A stretch of 64,000 bases of DNA from Amycolatopsis thermophila (GCF_030814215.1 NZ_JAUSUT010000001.1:2170001-2234000), one strand, 5' to 3'. Positions 1 through 8,407 are shown, counted from the stretch's first letter. Translations and numbers: made by a program. The notes: generated by a model from the sequence alone, not told the origin.

Positions 1-71
1 CGCCGGGTGGCGTCGGCGAGTGCGTGGAAGATCCGGTCGATCTCCGCGTCGTCGAACTGACTTACAACCAC
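1..71 (-). CDS. ArsR-family transcriptional regulator, N-terminal fragment
   Basis: Only the first 23 codons lie in the window, running off the left edge. Reading leftwards from a GTG at 71 gives MVVSQFDDAEIDRIFHALAD followed by ATR, the usual start of small winged-helix ArsR repressors, where the FHALADATRR stretch is the first helix. A palindromic operator overlaps its start codon, which fits autoregulation. The signal it senses cannot be told from this fragment. The start is chosen because the reading frame opens at this GTG directly inside the palindrome; no clear ribosome binding site is visible, so translation may be from a leaderless transcript. Confidence 0.6.
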   Translation of the reverse strand, partial: MVVSQFDDAEIDRIFHALADATR

Positions 72-80
72 ATGGTTGTA
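63..80. promoter_or_regulatory. palindromic operator at the arsR-type gene
   Basis: TACAACCA and TGGTTGTA form a perfect 8-bp inverted repeat with a 2-bp centre. It covers the GTG start of the ArsR-type gene and lies about 80 bp before the patatin gene on the other strand, so one repressor could control both directions. The link to the ArsR protein is inferred from position. Confidence 0.55.
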
Positions 81-156
81 CGTTAGCGGCGAGGGGCGCC
101 CTTGGCAACAGGTCACTCCTTGCCACCGGTGATCGACTCGTAGTACACCCGTTCGC

Positions 157-1200
157 ATGACGCGGACTGGGGTTGGACTCTGCCTGTCCGGCGGGGGCTA
201 CCGGGCGATGCTGTTCCACCTCGGCGCGCTGTGGCGGATCAACGAACTGGGCTGGTTGCCGCGGCTGACGCGGATCTCCAGCGTCTCCGGCGGGTCGATC
301 ACGGCCGGCGCGCTCGCGGTCGCGTGGCCGCGCCTGGAGTTCACCGGCGAGGTGGCGGCGAACTTCACCGACGAGGTCGTGCGGCCCGTGCGCGCGCTCG
401 CCGGCCGGACCCTGGACGTGCCGGTGATCCTGCGCGGCCTGGCGACGCCCGGCCGCAGCACCGGGGAGGTTCTCGCGGCGGCCTACCGGAAGCACCTGTT
501 CGGCGACGTGCTCCTGCCGGATCTCCCCGCCGGCGGACCGCATTTCGTGTTCACCGCGACCGATCTGCAGGACGGCGACCAGTGGTGGTTCTACCGCGAA
601 CGGCAGCAGGACCCGCCCGTCCAGCTGGCGACGGCGGTGGCCGCGTCGTCGGCGTTCCCGCCGTTCCTGTCGCCGGTCGTGCTGACCACCCCGGTCCCGG
701 GCGAGGACAGCCGGATCGAGCTGAGCGACGCCGGGGTGTTCGACAACCTCGGCCTGGACGCGGTGATCGGGCACTGCGACACCGTGCTGGTCAGCGACGC
801 GGGCAAGCGGATGGACCGGATGCGGTCGGTTTCCCGGTCGTGGCCCGGTCAGCTGCTGCGCACGGTCGACATCATGGACAACCAGGTCCGCACCCTGCGC
901 ACCTCGTCGCTGATCGAGTCCTATGTGGAGGGCGAGTTCCGGGGCGCGTACTGGGGCAGCTACAGCGACATCGGCAACTTCGAGGTCGCCGACGCCCTGC
1001 CCGCGCCGGTGCGGCAAACCCTCGCACTGGCCGGTTCACCCACCCGCCTGCGACGCGTGCCGGACGCGACCCAGGAAGGGCTGATCAACTGGGGCTACGC
1101 CATCTGCGACGCCGCGATGCGCCGGTGGGTGGACCGGGAAGCCAAGCCACCCCGGGACTTCCCCTACCCGGCCACGGCCGTGGGGCGGGCCGCCCGGTGA
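157..1200 (+). CDS. patatin-like phospholipase
   Basis: A 347-aa soluble protein of the patatin family, serine acyl hydrolases that use a Ser-Asp dyad on phospholipids or acylglycerols. The oxyanion motif SGGGYR is at residues 11-16. The nucleophile elbow SVSGGS lies near residue 44, with Ser in place of the usual first Gly of GxSxG. The catalytic Asp is in SDAGVFDN near residue 191, a DAG variant of the family DG[GA] motif. There is no signal peptide, so it probably acts in the cytosol or at the inner membrane face. It is divergent from the ArsR fragment. The family call is firm; substrate is unknown. Confidence 0.85.
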   Translation: MTRTGVGLCLSGGGYRAMLFHLGALWRINELGWLPRLTRISSVSGGSITAGALAVAWPRLEFTGEVAANFTDEVVRPVRALAGRTLDVPVILRGLATPGRSTGEVLAAAYRKHLFGDVLLPDLPAGGPHFVFTATDLQDGDQWWFYRERQQDPPVQLATAVAASSAFPPFLSPVVLTTPVPGEDSRIELSDAGVFDNLGLDAVIGHCDTVLVSDAGKRMDRMRSVSRSWPGQLLRTVDIMDNQVRTLRTSSLIESYVEGEFRGAYWGSYSDIGNFEVADALPAPVRQTLALAGSPTRLRRVPDATQEGLINWGYAICDAAMRRWVDREAKPPRDFPYPATAVGRAAR

Positions 1201-1204
1201 CCGC

Positions 1205-1236
1205 TTGACCTCCACTTAACTGGAGGTTCTACCGTC
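1205..1236 (+). promoter_or_regulatory. MerR/SoxR-type promoter-operator for the PPOX gene
   Basis: A -35-like TTGACC (1205-1210) and a -10-like TACCGT (1231-1236) are 20 bp apart. The spacer holds the inverted repeat ACCTCCA-cttaac-TGGAGGT (1208-1227). A long spacer filled by a dyad is the hallmark of MerR-family activators, and the core resembles the SoxR box CCTCAAGTTAACTTGAGG. The start codon at 1242 is only about six bases past the -10, so the mRNA may be leaderless. No MerR gene is in the window. Confidence 0.5.
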
Positions 1237-1241
1237 GTGCC

Positions 1242-1664
1242 ATGGTCTTCACCGAGCGCGAGCGCGCTTATCTCGAAAGCCAGCGCCTCGGGCGCATGGG
1301 CACCGTGGACGCGAAGGGGCGCCCGCAGGTCCGGCCGGTGGGCTTCCAGCTCAACCAGGACGGCACCATCGACATCGGCGGCCCGAACCTCAGCAAGAGC
1401 CAGAAGTGGCGCAACCTCGAGACGAACCCCGAGGTCTCGTTCGTCGTGGACGACATGACCCCGGACGAGCCCGGCGCGGTCAAGCCCGGCTGGGGGCGCG
1501 GCATCGAGATCCGCGGCACGGCCGAACTGCTGACCGACCACGAACCGCCGTCGTACGGCGGCGCGTGGTTCAGCCGGGAGGTGATCCGGATCCACCCGCA
1601 CGTCGTGCACGCCTGGCACCTGGATCCGGACCAGCTCACGCGCCGCGCTCAGGTCAGTGCCTGA
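1242..1664 (+). CDS. PPOX-class F420-dependent oxidoreductase (split-barrel flavin protein)
   Basis: 140 aa, the full length of the pyridoxamine-oxidase-like split beta-barrel family whose actinobacterial members use F420 or flavins to reduce varied substrates. Family features visible are the N-terminal RAYLESQRLGRMGTVDAKGR strand pair, the cofactor-loop region PNLSKSQKWRNLETNP, and GRGIEIRGTAE near residue 85. ATG start at 1242. The preceding MerR-type promoter suggests induction by redox or toxic stress. The gene converges on the PLP enzyme and their ends overlap by 16 bp. The choice between F420 and FMN cannot be made from sequence alone. Confidence 0.8.
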   Translation: MVFTERERAYLESQRLGRMGTVDAKGRPQVRPVGFQLNQDGTIDIGGPNLSKSQKWRNLETNPEVSFVVDDMTPDEPGAVKPGWGRGIEIRGTAELLTDHEPPSYGGAWFSREVIRIHPHVVHAWHLDPDQLTRRAQVSA

Positions 1665-2698
1665 GACAGGTCCCGCCAGAGGTCCTCGGGGTCTTCCAGG
1701 CCGACGCTGAAGCGCACCAGGCCGGCCGGCACGTGCGCGTCGCCAGGCCACATCGCGCGGCGTTCGACGATGCTCTCCACCCCGCCGAGGCTCGTCGCGT
1801 GCCGGATCAGCCGCAGCGCGCCGCACAGCCGGTCCGCCGCCTCGGCGTCCGCCAGTTCGAAGGCGATCATGGTGCCCTGGCCGGGGTAGCGGACCCGCGT
1901 CACCGCGGGGTGCGCGCCGAGCCGCTCCGCCAGCTGGGCCGCCGTCCGGGACTGCTCGGCCAGCCGCACCGGCAACGTGCGCAGCCCGCGCAGCGCGAGC
2001 CACGCCTCCAGCGCACCGGGCGTCGCCCCGAGCCGGGTGCGGGCGTCGCGCAGTTCCCGCGCCACGCCGTCGTCGGCCGCGATCGTGAGACCGAGCAGCA
2101 GGTCGCTGTGCCCGCCGATGAGCTTCGTCGCGCTGTGCACCACGATGTCCGCGCCCAGCGACAACGGCTGCTGGCCCAGCGGGGTGGCGAACGTGTTGTC
2201 CACCACGACGCGCGCCCGCTGCCCGGTCAGCTCGGCAATGTCGATCAGGTCCAGCGTCGGGTTGGTCGGTGATTCGACCCACACGACGTCCGCCTCGCGA
2301 GCGGCGGTCCGCCAGCCCTGCCGGTCCGACGGCTCGATGCGCCGCACCTTGAGCCGCCCCTTGCTCGCGGCGTGGTCCAGCAACCCGCGTGTGCCCGCGT
2401 AGCTGTACACCGGCACGGCCACCTCGGCGCCGACATCCAGCAGATCGAGCACCGCCGCCGCGGTCGCGATCCCCGACGCGAACGCGGTCGCGTGCCCGCC
2501 TTCCAGCGCGCCGACGGCCTCCTCCAGCGCCGCCCACGTCGGCGTGCCGTCCTCGCGCGCGTACTTGAAGTCCGCCCCGGCGAGGTAGGTGCTCGCCGGG
2601 ACCAGCGGCGTGTTCAGCGGTTGCCCGGGTTCGTCCGGCCGCCCGGCGGCCACCGCGCGGCTGCGCGGGGTCAGGTCATCGAGGTTCACGCTGCTCAT
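1649..2698 (-). CDS. cystathionine gamma-synthase/lyase-type PLP enzyme
   Basis: 349 aa from the ATG at 2698. This is a Cys/Met-metabolism PLP-dependent enzyme of fold type I. The internal lysine is in HSATKLIGGHSD, and YARxxxPT-like KYAREDGTPTWAALE near residue 45 and VESPTNPTLDL near residue 125 are family signatures. It likely catalyses gamma-replacement or gamma-elimination on homoserine esters or cystathionine. An in-frame GTG/TTG extension further upstream encodes non-conserved sequence and overlaps the FKBP gene, so the MSSVNLDD start is preferred. It is divergent from the FKBP gene with about 80 bp between starts. The exact reaction (metB, metC or metY type) is not resolved. Confidence 0.8.
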   Translation of the reverse strand: MSSVNLDDLTPRSRAVAAGRPDEPGQPLNTPLVPASTYLAGADFKYAREDGTPTWAALEEAVGALEGGHATAFASGIATAAAVLDLLDVGAEVAVPVYSYAGTRGLLDHAASKGRLKVRRIEPSDRQGWRTAAREADVVWVESPTNPTLDLIDIAELTGQRARVVVDNTFATPLGQQPLSLGADIVVHSATKLIGGHSDLLLGLTIAADDGVARELRDARTRLGATPGALEAWLALRGLRTLPVRLAEQSRTAAQLAERLGAHPAVTRVRYPGQGTMIAFELADAEAADRLCGALRLIRHATSLGGVESIVERRAMWPGDAHVPAGLVRFSVGLEDPEDLWRDLSQALT

Positions 2699-2780
2699 TA
2701 CAGCACTGGACCACGAGCTGAAAATGCGGCTCCCGGCACCGGTGGGTACCGTGCAGCGACCGACGACAGGGAGGAACAGC

Positions 2781-3155
2781 ATGGCATTGGAACGGCCGGA
2801 GGTCGACAAGCCGACCGGGCCGCCCCCGGCGGACCTGGAGGTCACGGACCTCAGCGTCGGCGACGGCGCCGAAGCCGCCGCGGGCAACGTCGTGTCCGTG
2901 CACTACGTGGGCGTCTCGCACGCCACCGGCGAGGAGTTCGACGCGTCGTGGAACCGCGGCGAGCCGCTGCGCTTCCCGCTCGGCGCGGGGCACGTCATCC
3001 CGGGCTGGGACCAGGGCGTGCAGGGTATGAAGGTCGGCGGCCGCCGGCGTCTGGTGATCCCGCCGCACCTGGCCTACGGCGACCGCGGCGCGGGCGACGT
3101 GATCAAGCCGGGCGAGACCCTGGTCTTCGTGGTGGACCTGGTCGGCGTCAGCTGA
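2781..3155 (+). CDS. FKBP-type peptidyl-prolyl cis-trans isomerase
   Basis: 124 aa: one complete FKBP domain with little else. Hallmarks are VSVHYVGVSHATGEEFDASW, the hydrophobic pocket GHVIPGWDQGVQGMKVGGRR and the C-terminal PPHLAYGDRGAG...LVFVVDLVGV. It catalyses proline isomerisation in cytosolic proteins. The ATG at 2781 is preceded by GGGAGGA at 2770-2776, which decides the start against longer in-frame options. It ends tail to tail with the LysR gene, overlapping by 8 bp. Confidence 0.9.
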   Translation: MALERPEVDKPTGPPPADLEVTDLSVGDGAEAAAGNVVSVHYVGVSHATGEEFDASWNRGEPLRFPLGAGHVIPGWDQGVQGMKVGGRRRLVIPPHLAYGDRGAGDVIKPGETLVFVVDLVGVS

Positions 3156-4029
3156 GCCGGGACGCCACGCGCGTCAGCAGGCCGATCGCGGCCGACACGT
3201 GCGCGGCCGGCCGGGGGCGGTGCACCGCGTAGATCTCGCGGTCCAGCGCGCTCCCGGCCAGGTCGCGCACCACGATCCCGCCGGCGCCGCGGGCCACGCT
3301 CGCCGGCACGAGCGCCACGCCCAGGCCGGCCCGGACCAGCGCGAGGATCGCCGCGTAGTCCCTGGTCTCGTACGCGATCCGCGGTTCCACCCCGTCCTGC
3401 GCGGCCAGCAGGTCCAGGCACGGGCGGTCCGCCGAAATCCAGTCGTCGCCGGCGAGATCGACCAGCGCGACCTCCGTCTTCCGCGCCGCCGGGTGCCGCG
3501 GGGACAGCACCAGCCGCAACCGGTCGGCCAGCAGCGGCACCCTCGTCAGACCGCGCGCCGGCGGGAGCTCCCGGCCCGGGTAGCGGTGTGTGATCAACAG
3601 GTCCAGTTCGCCGGACACCACCCGGTCGTAGCCGTCCGGCGGCTCCAGGTCGGCCAGTCGCAGCCGCGTCTGCGGGTGCGCCCGCCGGAACTCCCCCACC
3701 ACCGGCGGCAACAGCACCTGGCCGGCGGTGGCGAAGGTGCCGACGACCAGGTCCGCCGGCGGACGGTTCCGCAGCGCCGCAAGCGCTTGCTCCGCCTCCC
3801 GCAGCTCGCCCACGATCGTTTCGCCGTGCCGCACCAGGACGCGGCCCGCCTCGGTGAGCGACGTGCCGGTCGCCCGCCGCTCGACCAGCGCGCACCCGGC
3901 CTCCCGTTCCAGACGGGCCAGCTGCTGGGACAGCGCGGACGCGGTGAACCCCATGTTCCGGGCCGCGGTCGCGATGGACCCGGCGTGGGCGACCTCGACG
4001 AGGACGCGCAGTCGTTCGGCGACGAGCAT
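3148..4029 (-). CDS. LysR-family transcriptional regulator
   Basis: 293 aa, normal LysR length. The N-terminal winged helix-turn-helix reads RLRVLVEVAHAGSIATAARN followed by MGFTASALSQQLARLEREAG (residues 5-45), and the rest is the periplasmic-binding-like effector domain. It starts 74 bp from the divergent dehydratase gene at 4103, the classic arrangement for a LysR controlling its neighbour. The effector is unknown; an amino acid such as threonine or serine is a reasonable guess from the neighbour. Confidence 0.85.
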   Translation of the reverse strand: MLVAERLRVLVEVAHAGSIATAARNMGFTASALSQQLARLEREAGCALVERRATGTSLTEAGRVLVRHGETIVGELREAEQALAALRNRPPADLVVGTFATAGQVLLPPVVGEFRRAHPQTRLRLADLEPPDGYDRVVSGELDLLITHRYPGRELPPARGLTRVPLLADRLRLVLSPRHPAARKTEVALVDLAGDDWISADRPCLDLLAAQDGVEPRIAYETRDYAAILALVRAGLGVALVPASVARGAGGIVVRDLAGSALDREIYAVHRPRPAAHVSAAIGLLTRVASRLS

Positions 4030-4102
4030 GCCGTAAGTATTGCTAACGTCGGGCCATCGGAAAGCGCTGGCGGCTTACGCCCGGGGTGCGCACAGTGGAG
4101 AC

Positions 4103-5011
4103 ATGACCACCACTGTCGTCCCGGATGTCGCCGACGTCACCGCCGCGGCCGAGCGCGTCCGCCCGTATGTCCGTCGCACCCCGTTGTTGCGCGCCGAGGT
4201 CGACGGCCACCCCCTGGTGCTGAAGCTCGAACACCTGCAGCGCACCGGCTCGTTCAAGCTGCGCGGCGCGCTGAACGCGCTGCTCGCGGGCGAGCGGCCG
4301 GAGCAGGTGGTGACGGCATCCGGCGGCAACCACGGGATCGGGGTGGCGACGGCGGCGGCGATCCTCGGCCTGCCCGCGACGGTCGTCGTCCCGGCGAACG
4401 TCCCGGAGAACAAGGCGCGCCGCATCGAGGCCGCCGGCGCGCGGCTGGTGCGGGCCGGGTCCCGCTACGCCGACGCCGCGGCGACCGCGCACGAGCTGGC
4501 CGAGGCGCCCGGTGCCCGCTACCTCGAGGCGTACAACGACCCGGTCGTGGTCGCCGGGCAGGGCACCGTGGCCGCGGAGATCGTCGAGGACGCGCCCGAG
4601 GTCGACGGGATCGCGGTCGCCGTGGGCGGCGGCGGGCTCGCGGCCGGAGTCGCGCTCGGTTCCGGCGGACGGCGGACGGTCGCGGTCGAGCCGGAGCGCT
4701 GCTCGTGCCTGCACCAGGCGCTGGCGGCCGGGCACCCGGTCGACGCGGAGGTGGACTCGGTCGCCGCGTCCGCCCTGGGCGCGACCCGCGTCGGCGAGGT
4801 CCCGTTCGCGGTGTTGTCGGGCGCGCCGGTGGCGTCGCTGGTGGTCGGGGAGGCGGAGATCGTCGCCGCGCGCGACCGGCTGTGGGACGAGTTCCGGCTG
4901 GCGGTCGAACCCGCCGCCGCGGTGCCCTTCGCCGCGTGGCTGGCCGGGAACGTGCCCGGCGAGCTGACGTGCGTCCTGCTCTGCGGCGCCAACGCGGACT
5001 GGACACCGTAG
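4103..5011 (+). CDS. threonine/serine dehydratase-like PLP enzyme (fold type II)
   Basis: 302 aa, the short form without an ACT regulatory domain, as in catabolic threonine dehydratases and serine racemase-like enzymes. The PLP lysine lies in RTGSFKLRGALNAL (about residue 52), the substrate loop is ASGGNHGIGVA, and the phosphate-binding Gly loop is VGGGGLAAG. It should deaminate Thr or Ser to 2-oxo acids. The ATG at 4103 has GTGGAG at 4095-4100. It is divergent from the LysR gene and probably under its control. The C-terminal part is short compared with biosynthetic IlvA, so a degradative role is favoured. Confidence 0.8.
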   Translation: MTTTVVPDVADVTAAAERVRPYVRRTPLLRAEVDGHPLVLKLEHLQRTGSFKLRGALNALLAGERPEQVVTASGGNHGIGVATAAAILGLPATVVVPANVPENKARRIEAAGARLVRAGSRYADAAATAHELAEAPGARYLEAYNDPVVVAGQGTVAAEIVEDAPEVDGIAVAVGGGGLAAGVALGSGGRRTVAVEPERCSCLHQALAAGHPVDAEVDSVAASALGATRVGEVPFAVLSGAPVASLVVGEAEIVAARDRLWDEFRLAVEPAAAVPFAAWLAGNVPGELTCVLLCGANADWTP

Positions 5012-5018
5012 CCGAACG

Positions 5019-5052
5019 AAAAAACCCGGGCTCTGGGATCCAGAGCCCGGGT
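5019..5052 (-). terminator. rho-independent terminator of tRNA-Leu
   Basis: A 13-bp perfect stem (ACCCGGGCTCTGG and its complement at 5024-5052) with a 3-base loop, followed on the minus strand by a T run (A run at 5019-5023). It sits just past the 3' end of tRNA-Leu and also lies right after the dehydratase stop. Confidence 0.8.
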
Positions 5053-5059
5053 CAGCGGG

Positions 5060-5142
5060 TGGGCGAGGAGGGAGTTGAACCCTCACGTCCTTTCGGACAC
5101 ACGGACCTGAACCGTGCGCGTCTGCCATTCCGCCACTCGCCC
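5060..5142 (-). tRNA. tRNA-Leu (anticodon CAG)
   Basis: The minus strand folds as a class II tRNA of 83 nt. The acceptor stem is GGGCGAG with CTCGCCC and discriminator A. The anticodon arm is CACGG-TTCAGGT-CCGTG (CAG, Leu), there is a long variable arm GTGTCCGAAAGGACGTG-like, and the T arm has GGTTCAACTCC. The encoded 3' end is ACCC rather than ACCA, so CCA is added or trimmed after transcription. Confidence 0.95.
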
Positions 5143-5272
5143 GAGTTGCTGCGACAGCGAAAGGAACTTTAGCAGGCCCGTTCGGGGCCCTTCACCGGGG
5201 GTCGTGTCCGAGGGCGCGGATCCCGATAGGATCGGTGCGAAAGCACATGCTGCGAAGGGGGGCTTGGGTTCC

Positions 5273-6493
5273 GTGGGCCGCGTTGAGCGCTTCGATCGAC
5301 GCCTGGAATCCCTGGTGGGCAACACCTTCGCACGCATGTTCGGCGGCAACGTCGTCACGCAAGAGGTGGCGCAAGCCCTGGAACGCGAAGGTGAGGACAA
5401 CGTTCGTGAGCTGGCCGGTGGCAGGCTGCTCGCCCCCAACCACTACATCGTGTCGCTGGGGCCGACGGACTACGACCGGATGGCCGGCGATGAGTTGCGC
5501 GTCACCCGGGTGCTCACCGAAGCCGTTTCGGAGCACCTCGCCGAACACGGCTGGGACACCTATGGTGACGTCGTAGTTTCGCTCGAGCGCAACGACGCGC
5601 TGCATACTGGACAATTCAAGACCCGTTCATCCGTCGACCCCGACGTCAGCGCGCGTAACGTCGCGGGTGCAGGACGGTCAGCACGACCCAGCAACGCAGG
5701 AGACCCAGCAATGAGCCAGCCCCCCGGCTACGGCCAAGGCCAATACGACCAGGGTGACCCGTACGGCCAGCAGGGCCAGTACGGCTACGGACAGCAGGGA
5801 CAGCCCGGGTACGACCACCAGGGCGGCTACGGCCAGCCGGGTTACGACCAGGGCGGGTACGGCGGTGGTCAGCCCGGTTACGACCAGGGCGGCTACGGCG
5901 GCCAGCCGGGCTACGACCAGGGCTACGGCCAGCCGCAGGGCGGCTACGACCAGGGCTACGCCCAGCAGCCCGGTTACGACCAGGGCTACGGCCAGCCGCA
6001 GGGCGGTTATGACCAGGGTTACGCCCAGCAGCCGGGTTACGACCAGGGCTACGGCCAGCCGCAGGGCGGTTATGACCAGGGTTACGCCCAGCAGCCGGGC
6101 TACGGCACCCCGCCGGGCGGCTACGGGCCCCCGCAGGGCGCGCCGGACCCGTACGCGCAGCAGGGCTACGCCCCGCCGCCCGCCGCTCCCGGTGCCGGCC
6201 GCCAGGTCCAGGCGGTCCTGCAGCTCGACGACGGTTCGAACCGGAACTACACGCTCAAGCAGGGCGGCAACGTCATCGGCCGCGGCCAGGACGCCGACTT
6301 CCGCCTGCCGGACACCGGTGTCTCCCGGCGTCACCTGGAGATCACCTGGGACGGCCAGAGCGCGACGCTCGCCGACATCGGCTCCACGAACGGCACCACG
6401 GTCAACGGCACCCCGGTGCAGACGTGGCAGCTCGCGGACGGCGACGTGATCCGGGTCGGCCACTCCTCGCTGGTGTTCCGCACGCAGGGCTGA
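5273..6493 (+). CDS. fhaA: FhaA: FHA-domain adaptor with DUF3662 domain
   Basis: 406 aa. The N-terminal DUF3662 domain ([20 protein letters not shown], residues 1-115) is followed by a Gly/Tyr/Gln-rich low-complexity linker (about 145-310) and a C-terminal FHA domain ([11 protein letters not shown] to VFRTQG), with [21 protein letters not shown] and [10 protein letters not shown] that bind phosphothreonine. In mycobacteria FhaA binds the phosphorylated pseudokinase MviN to restrain peptidoglycan export and is a PknA/PknB target. GTG at 5273 follows GAAGGGGGG (5254-5262) and matches family N-termini; an upstream in-frame start would read through tRNA-Leu. First gene of the shape/kinase cluster. 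Confidence 0.92.
   Translation: MGRVERFDRRLESLVGNTFARMFGGNVVTQEVAQALEREGEDNVRELAGGRLLAPNHYIVSLGPTDYDRMAGDELRVTRVLTEAVSEHLAEHGWDTYGDVVVSLERNDALHTGQFKTRSSVDPDVSARNVAGAGRSARPSNAGDPAMSQPPGYGQGQYDQGDPYGQQGQYGYGQQGQPGYDHQGGYGQPGYDQGGYGGGQPGYDQGGYGGQPGYDQGYGQPQGGYDQGYAQQPGYDQGYGQPQGGYDQGYAQQPGYDQGYGQPQGGYDQGYAQQPGYGTPPGGYGPPQGAPDPYAQQGYAPPPAAPGAGRQVQAVLQLDDGSNRNYTLKQGGNVIGRGQDADFRLPDTGVSRRHLEITWDGQSATLADIGSTNGTTVNGTPVQTWQLADGDVIRVGHSSLVFRTQG
5906..6094 (+). repeat. three 63-bp tandem repeats in the FhaA linker
   Basis: Three in-frame copies of a 21-residue unit beginning [20 protein letters not shown], preceded by shorter GYDQGG-type units. Nucleotide copies are nearly identical, so the array can expand or contract without frame loss. 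Confidence 0.9.
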
Positions 6494-6543
6494 CACGCGC
6501 GCCGGTAACCTGCGCCTGCCCGGGTTAGCACCCGAAATCCCGT

Positions 6544-6592
6544 GTCCCGCAGAATGACCCCTGCGGGACGCCGTGGCGCACGCGTGCCACGG
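6544..6592 (+). other. two hairpins in the fhaA-fhaB spacer
   Basis: GTCCCGCAG pairs with CTGCGGGAC (6544-6569) and CCGTGGC pairs with GCCACGG (6571-6592), just before the fhaB ribosome binding site at 6606-6613. No T run follows, so they look more like a translation or processing control structure than a terminator. Confidence 0.4.
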
Positions 6593-6617
6593 TCGGGAGA
6601 ACAGAAGGCGGAGACAC

Positions 6618-7085
6618 GTGCCGGAGCTGGTCGTTCAACTCACCAGAGTGGGCTTTCTCGTGCTGCTCTGGCTGTTCGTGCTGGCTGCCCTACGGGTGGT
6701 GCGCTCGGATCTGTACGCCGCGTCGGGCCTGAAGGTGGCGATGCCCGGCCTGCGCCGGGCGAAGGAGCAGAAGAAGCCGCGGGGCAACGCCAAGACGCCC
6801 CGCCAGCTGCTCGTCACCCACGGGGCGCTGGCCGGCACCCGGATCACGCTCGACGGCAGGCCGATCACGATCGGCCGCGCCGACGACTCCACCCTGGTGC
6901 TGGACGACGACTACGCCTCCACCCGGCACGCCCGGCTGTCGCTGCGCGGCACGGACTGGTACGTGGAAGATCTGGGATCGACCAACGGGACTTATCTGGA
7001 CCGGGCTAAGGTCACTGCACCCCTCCGAGTACCCCTCGGTGTCCCCATCCGGATCGGCAAGACGGTGATCGAGCTTCGCCCATGA
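6618..7085 (+). CDS. fhaB: FhaB (FipA): membrane-anchored FHA-domain protein
   Basis: 155 aa. One N-terminal transmembrane helix (GFLVLLWLFVLAALRVV, residues 10-26), a basic stretch, then a cytosolic FHA domain with RITLDGRPITIGRADDSTLV, STRHARLSL and GSTNGTYLDRAKV. In mycobacteria this protein links the kinases to the division protein FtsZ and is dephosphorylated by PstP. GTG at 6618 follows AGGCGGAG (6606-6613). Its TGA overlaps the pstP ATG (ATGA at 7082-7085), so the two are translationally coupled. Confidence 0.92.
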   Translation: MPELVVQLTRVGFLVLLWLFVLAALRVVRSDLYAASGLKVAMPGLRRAKEQKKPRGNAKTPRQLLVTHGALAGTRITLDGRPITIGRADDSTLVLDDDYASTRHARLSLRGTDWYVEDLGSTNGTYLDRAKVTAPLRVPLGVPIRIGKTVIELRP

Positions 7086-8407
7086 CACTCGTTCTTCGCT
7101 ACGCGGCCCGCAGCGACCGTGGCCTGGTGCGTTCCAGCAACCAGGACTCGGTGTACGCGGGTCCACGCCTGCTCGCACTCGCCGACGGCATGGGTGGCCA
7201 TGCCGCGGGTGAGGTGGCCAGCAAGGTCGTCATCGCCTCGCTCGCCCCGCTCGACGACGACGAACCGGGCGACGACCTGCTGACCATGCTCAGAGACGCG
7301 GTGGCCGGCGGCAACGCGGCCATCAGCGAGCTGGTCGCGAACGACCCCGACCTCGACGGCATGGGCACCACGCTGACGGCGATGCTGTTCTCGGGTTCGC
7401 GCCTGGGCATGGTGCACGTCGGGGACTCGCGGGCGTACATGTTCCGCAACGGTCAGCTGACGCAGATCACCCGTGACGACAGCTTCGTCAACGAGCTGCT
7501 GGAACAGGGCCGCATCACGGCGGACCAGGCGGCGACCCACCCGCAGCGCTCGCTGCTGCTCAAGGCCCTCACCGGGCACGAGGTGGAGCCGAGCCTGACG
7601 GTGCGCGAGGCCCGCGCGGGCGACCGGTACCTGCTGTGCTCGGACGGCCTGTCCGGCATGGTCAGCGACGAGACGCTGGCCGAGGCGATCCGCATCCCGG
7701 ACCCGCAGGACTGCGCCGACCGCATGATCGAGCTCGCGCTCAAGGGCGGCGGCACCGACAACGTGACGGTCATCGTCGCCGACGTGGTGGACGTCGACTA
7801 CGGCGAGAACGCCCCCATCGTGGGCGGCGCCGCCGGTGACGGCAGCGACCAGTACGACCACCAGGGCGACTCCCCCGCGGCGCGGGCGCGGGCCCTGACC
7901 CAGCCGCCACCACCGCCGCCGCCGATGATCGCGCCGCCGGAGGAGCCGAAGAAGCGCCGCAGGTGGCGCTGGATCGTCGGCGTCCTGCTGGTGCTCGTGG
8001 TGCTCGGCGCGGGCGCGATCGCCACCCGCTACTTCGTGCTCAGCCAGTACTACGTGGGCGAGGGCGCCAACCAGGAGGTCGCGATCTTCCGCGGTGTGCC
8101 CGGCAGCATCCTCGGCATCCCGTTGCACCAGCAGGCGGAGGGCTCGTGCCCGTCCGGTGACCAGGTGTGCGACGAGCTGACCGTGCCGCAGTTGCAACAG
8201 GACGCGCAGGCGGCGGTGCGCAACGGCGTGAAGAAGGACAGCCTGGCCGACGCCCGCGACTACATCGACAACTTCCTGCGCTACAAGACGCTGCGGGACT
8301 GCACCCAGACCACGATCCCCGGCGTGCCGACGGTGCCGACCGAACCGACGAGCCAGCAGGCGGGGAGGGACTGCGCGACGACGACGGTGCCAGGTGGTGG
8401 AGGCTGA
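7082..8407 (+). CDS. pstP: PstP: membrane PP2C-family Ser/Thr protein phosphatase
   Basis: 441 aa. The cytosolic PP2C catalytic domain (1-235) has the metal-binding motifs RSSNQDSVY, LADGMGGHAAGE, GDSRAYMF and GTDNVTVIVADV. A Pro-rich linker leads to one transmembrane helix (about 297-317, WIVGVLLVLVVLGAGAI) and an extracellular C-terminal domain with two Cys (SCPSGDQVCD) that may pair outside the cell. It is the sole partner phosphatase of PknA/PknB in this cluster and resets phosphorylation of the FHA proteins and PBPs. It overlaps fhaB by ATGA and rodA by one base. Confidence 0.93.
   Translation: MTLVLRYAARSDRGLVRSSNQDSVYAGPRLLALADGMGGHAAGEVASKVVIASLAPLDDDEPGDDLLTMLRDAVAGGNAAISELVANDPDLDGMGTTLTAMLFSGSRLGMVHVGDSRAYMFRNGQLTQITRDDSFVNELLEQGRITADQAATHPQRSLLLKALTGHEVEPSLTVREARAGDRYLLCSDGLSGMVSDETLAEAIRIPDPQDCADRMIELALKGGGTDNVTVIVADVVDVDYGENAPIVGGAAGDGSDQYDHQGDSPAARARALTQPPPPPPPMIAPPEEPKKRRRWRWIVGVLLVLVVLGAGAIATRYFVLSQYYVGEGANQEVAIFRGVPGSILGIPLHQQAEGSCPSGDQVCDELTVPQLQQDAQAAVRNGVKKDSLADARDYIDNFLRYKTLRDCTQTTIPGVPTVPTEPTSQQAGRDCATTTVPGGGG

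Noticed and set aside
3148-3155. Frameshift or fusion between the FKBP and LysR genes
   Set aside because: Both genes are complete; they merely converge and overlap by 8 bp.
6544-6592. Hairpins between fhaA and fhaB as a terminator
   Set aside because: No T run, and the downstream gene belongs to the same conserved operon.
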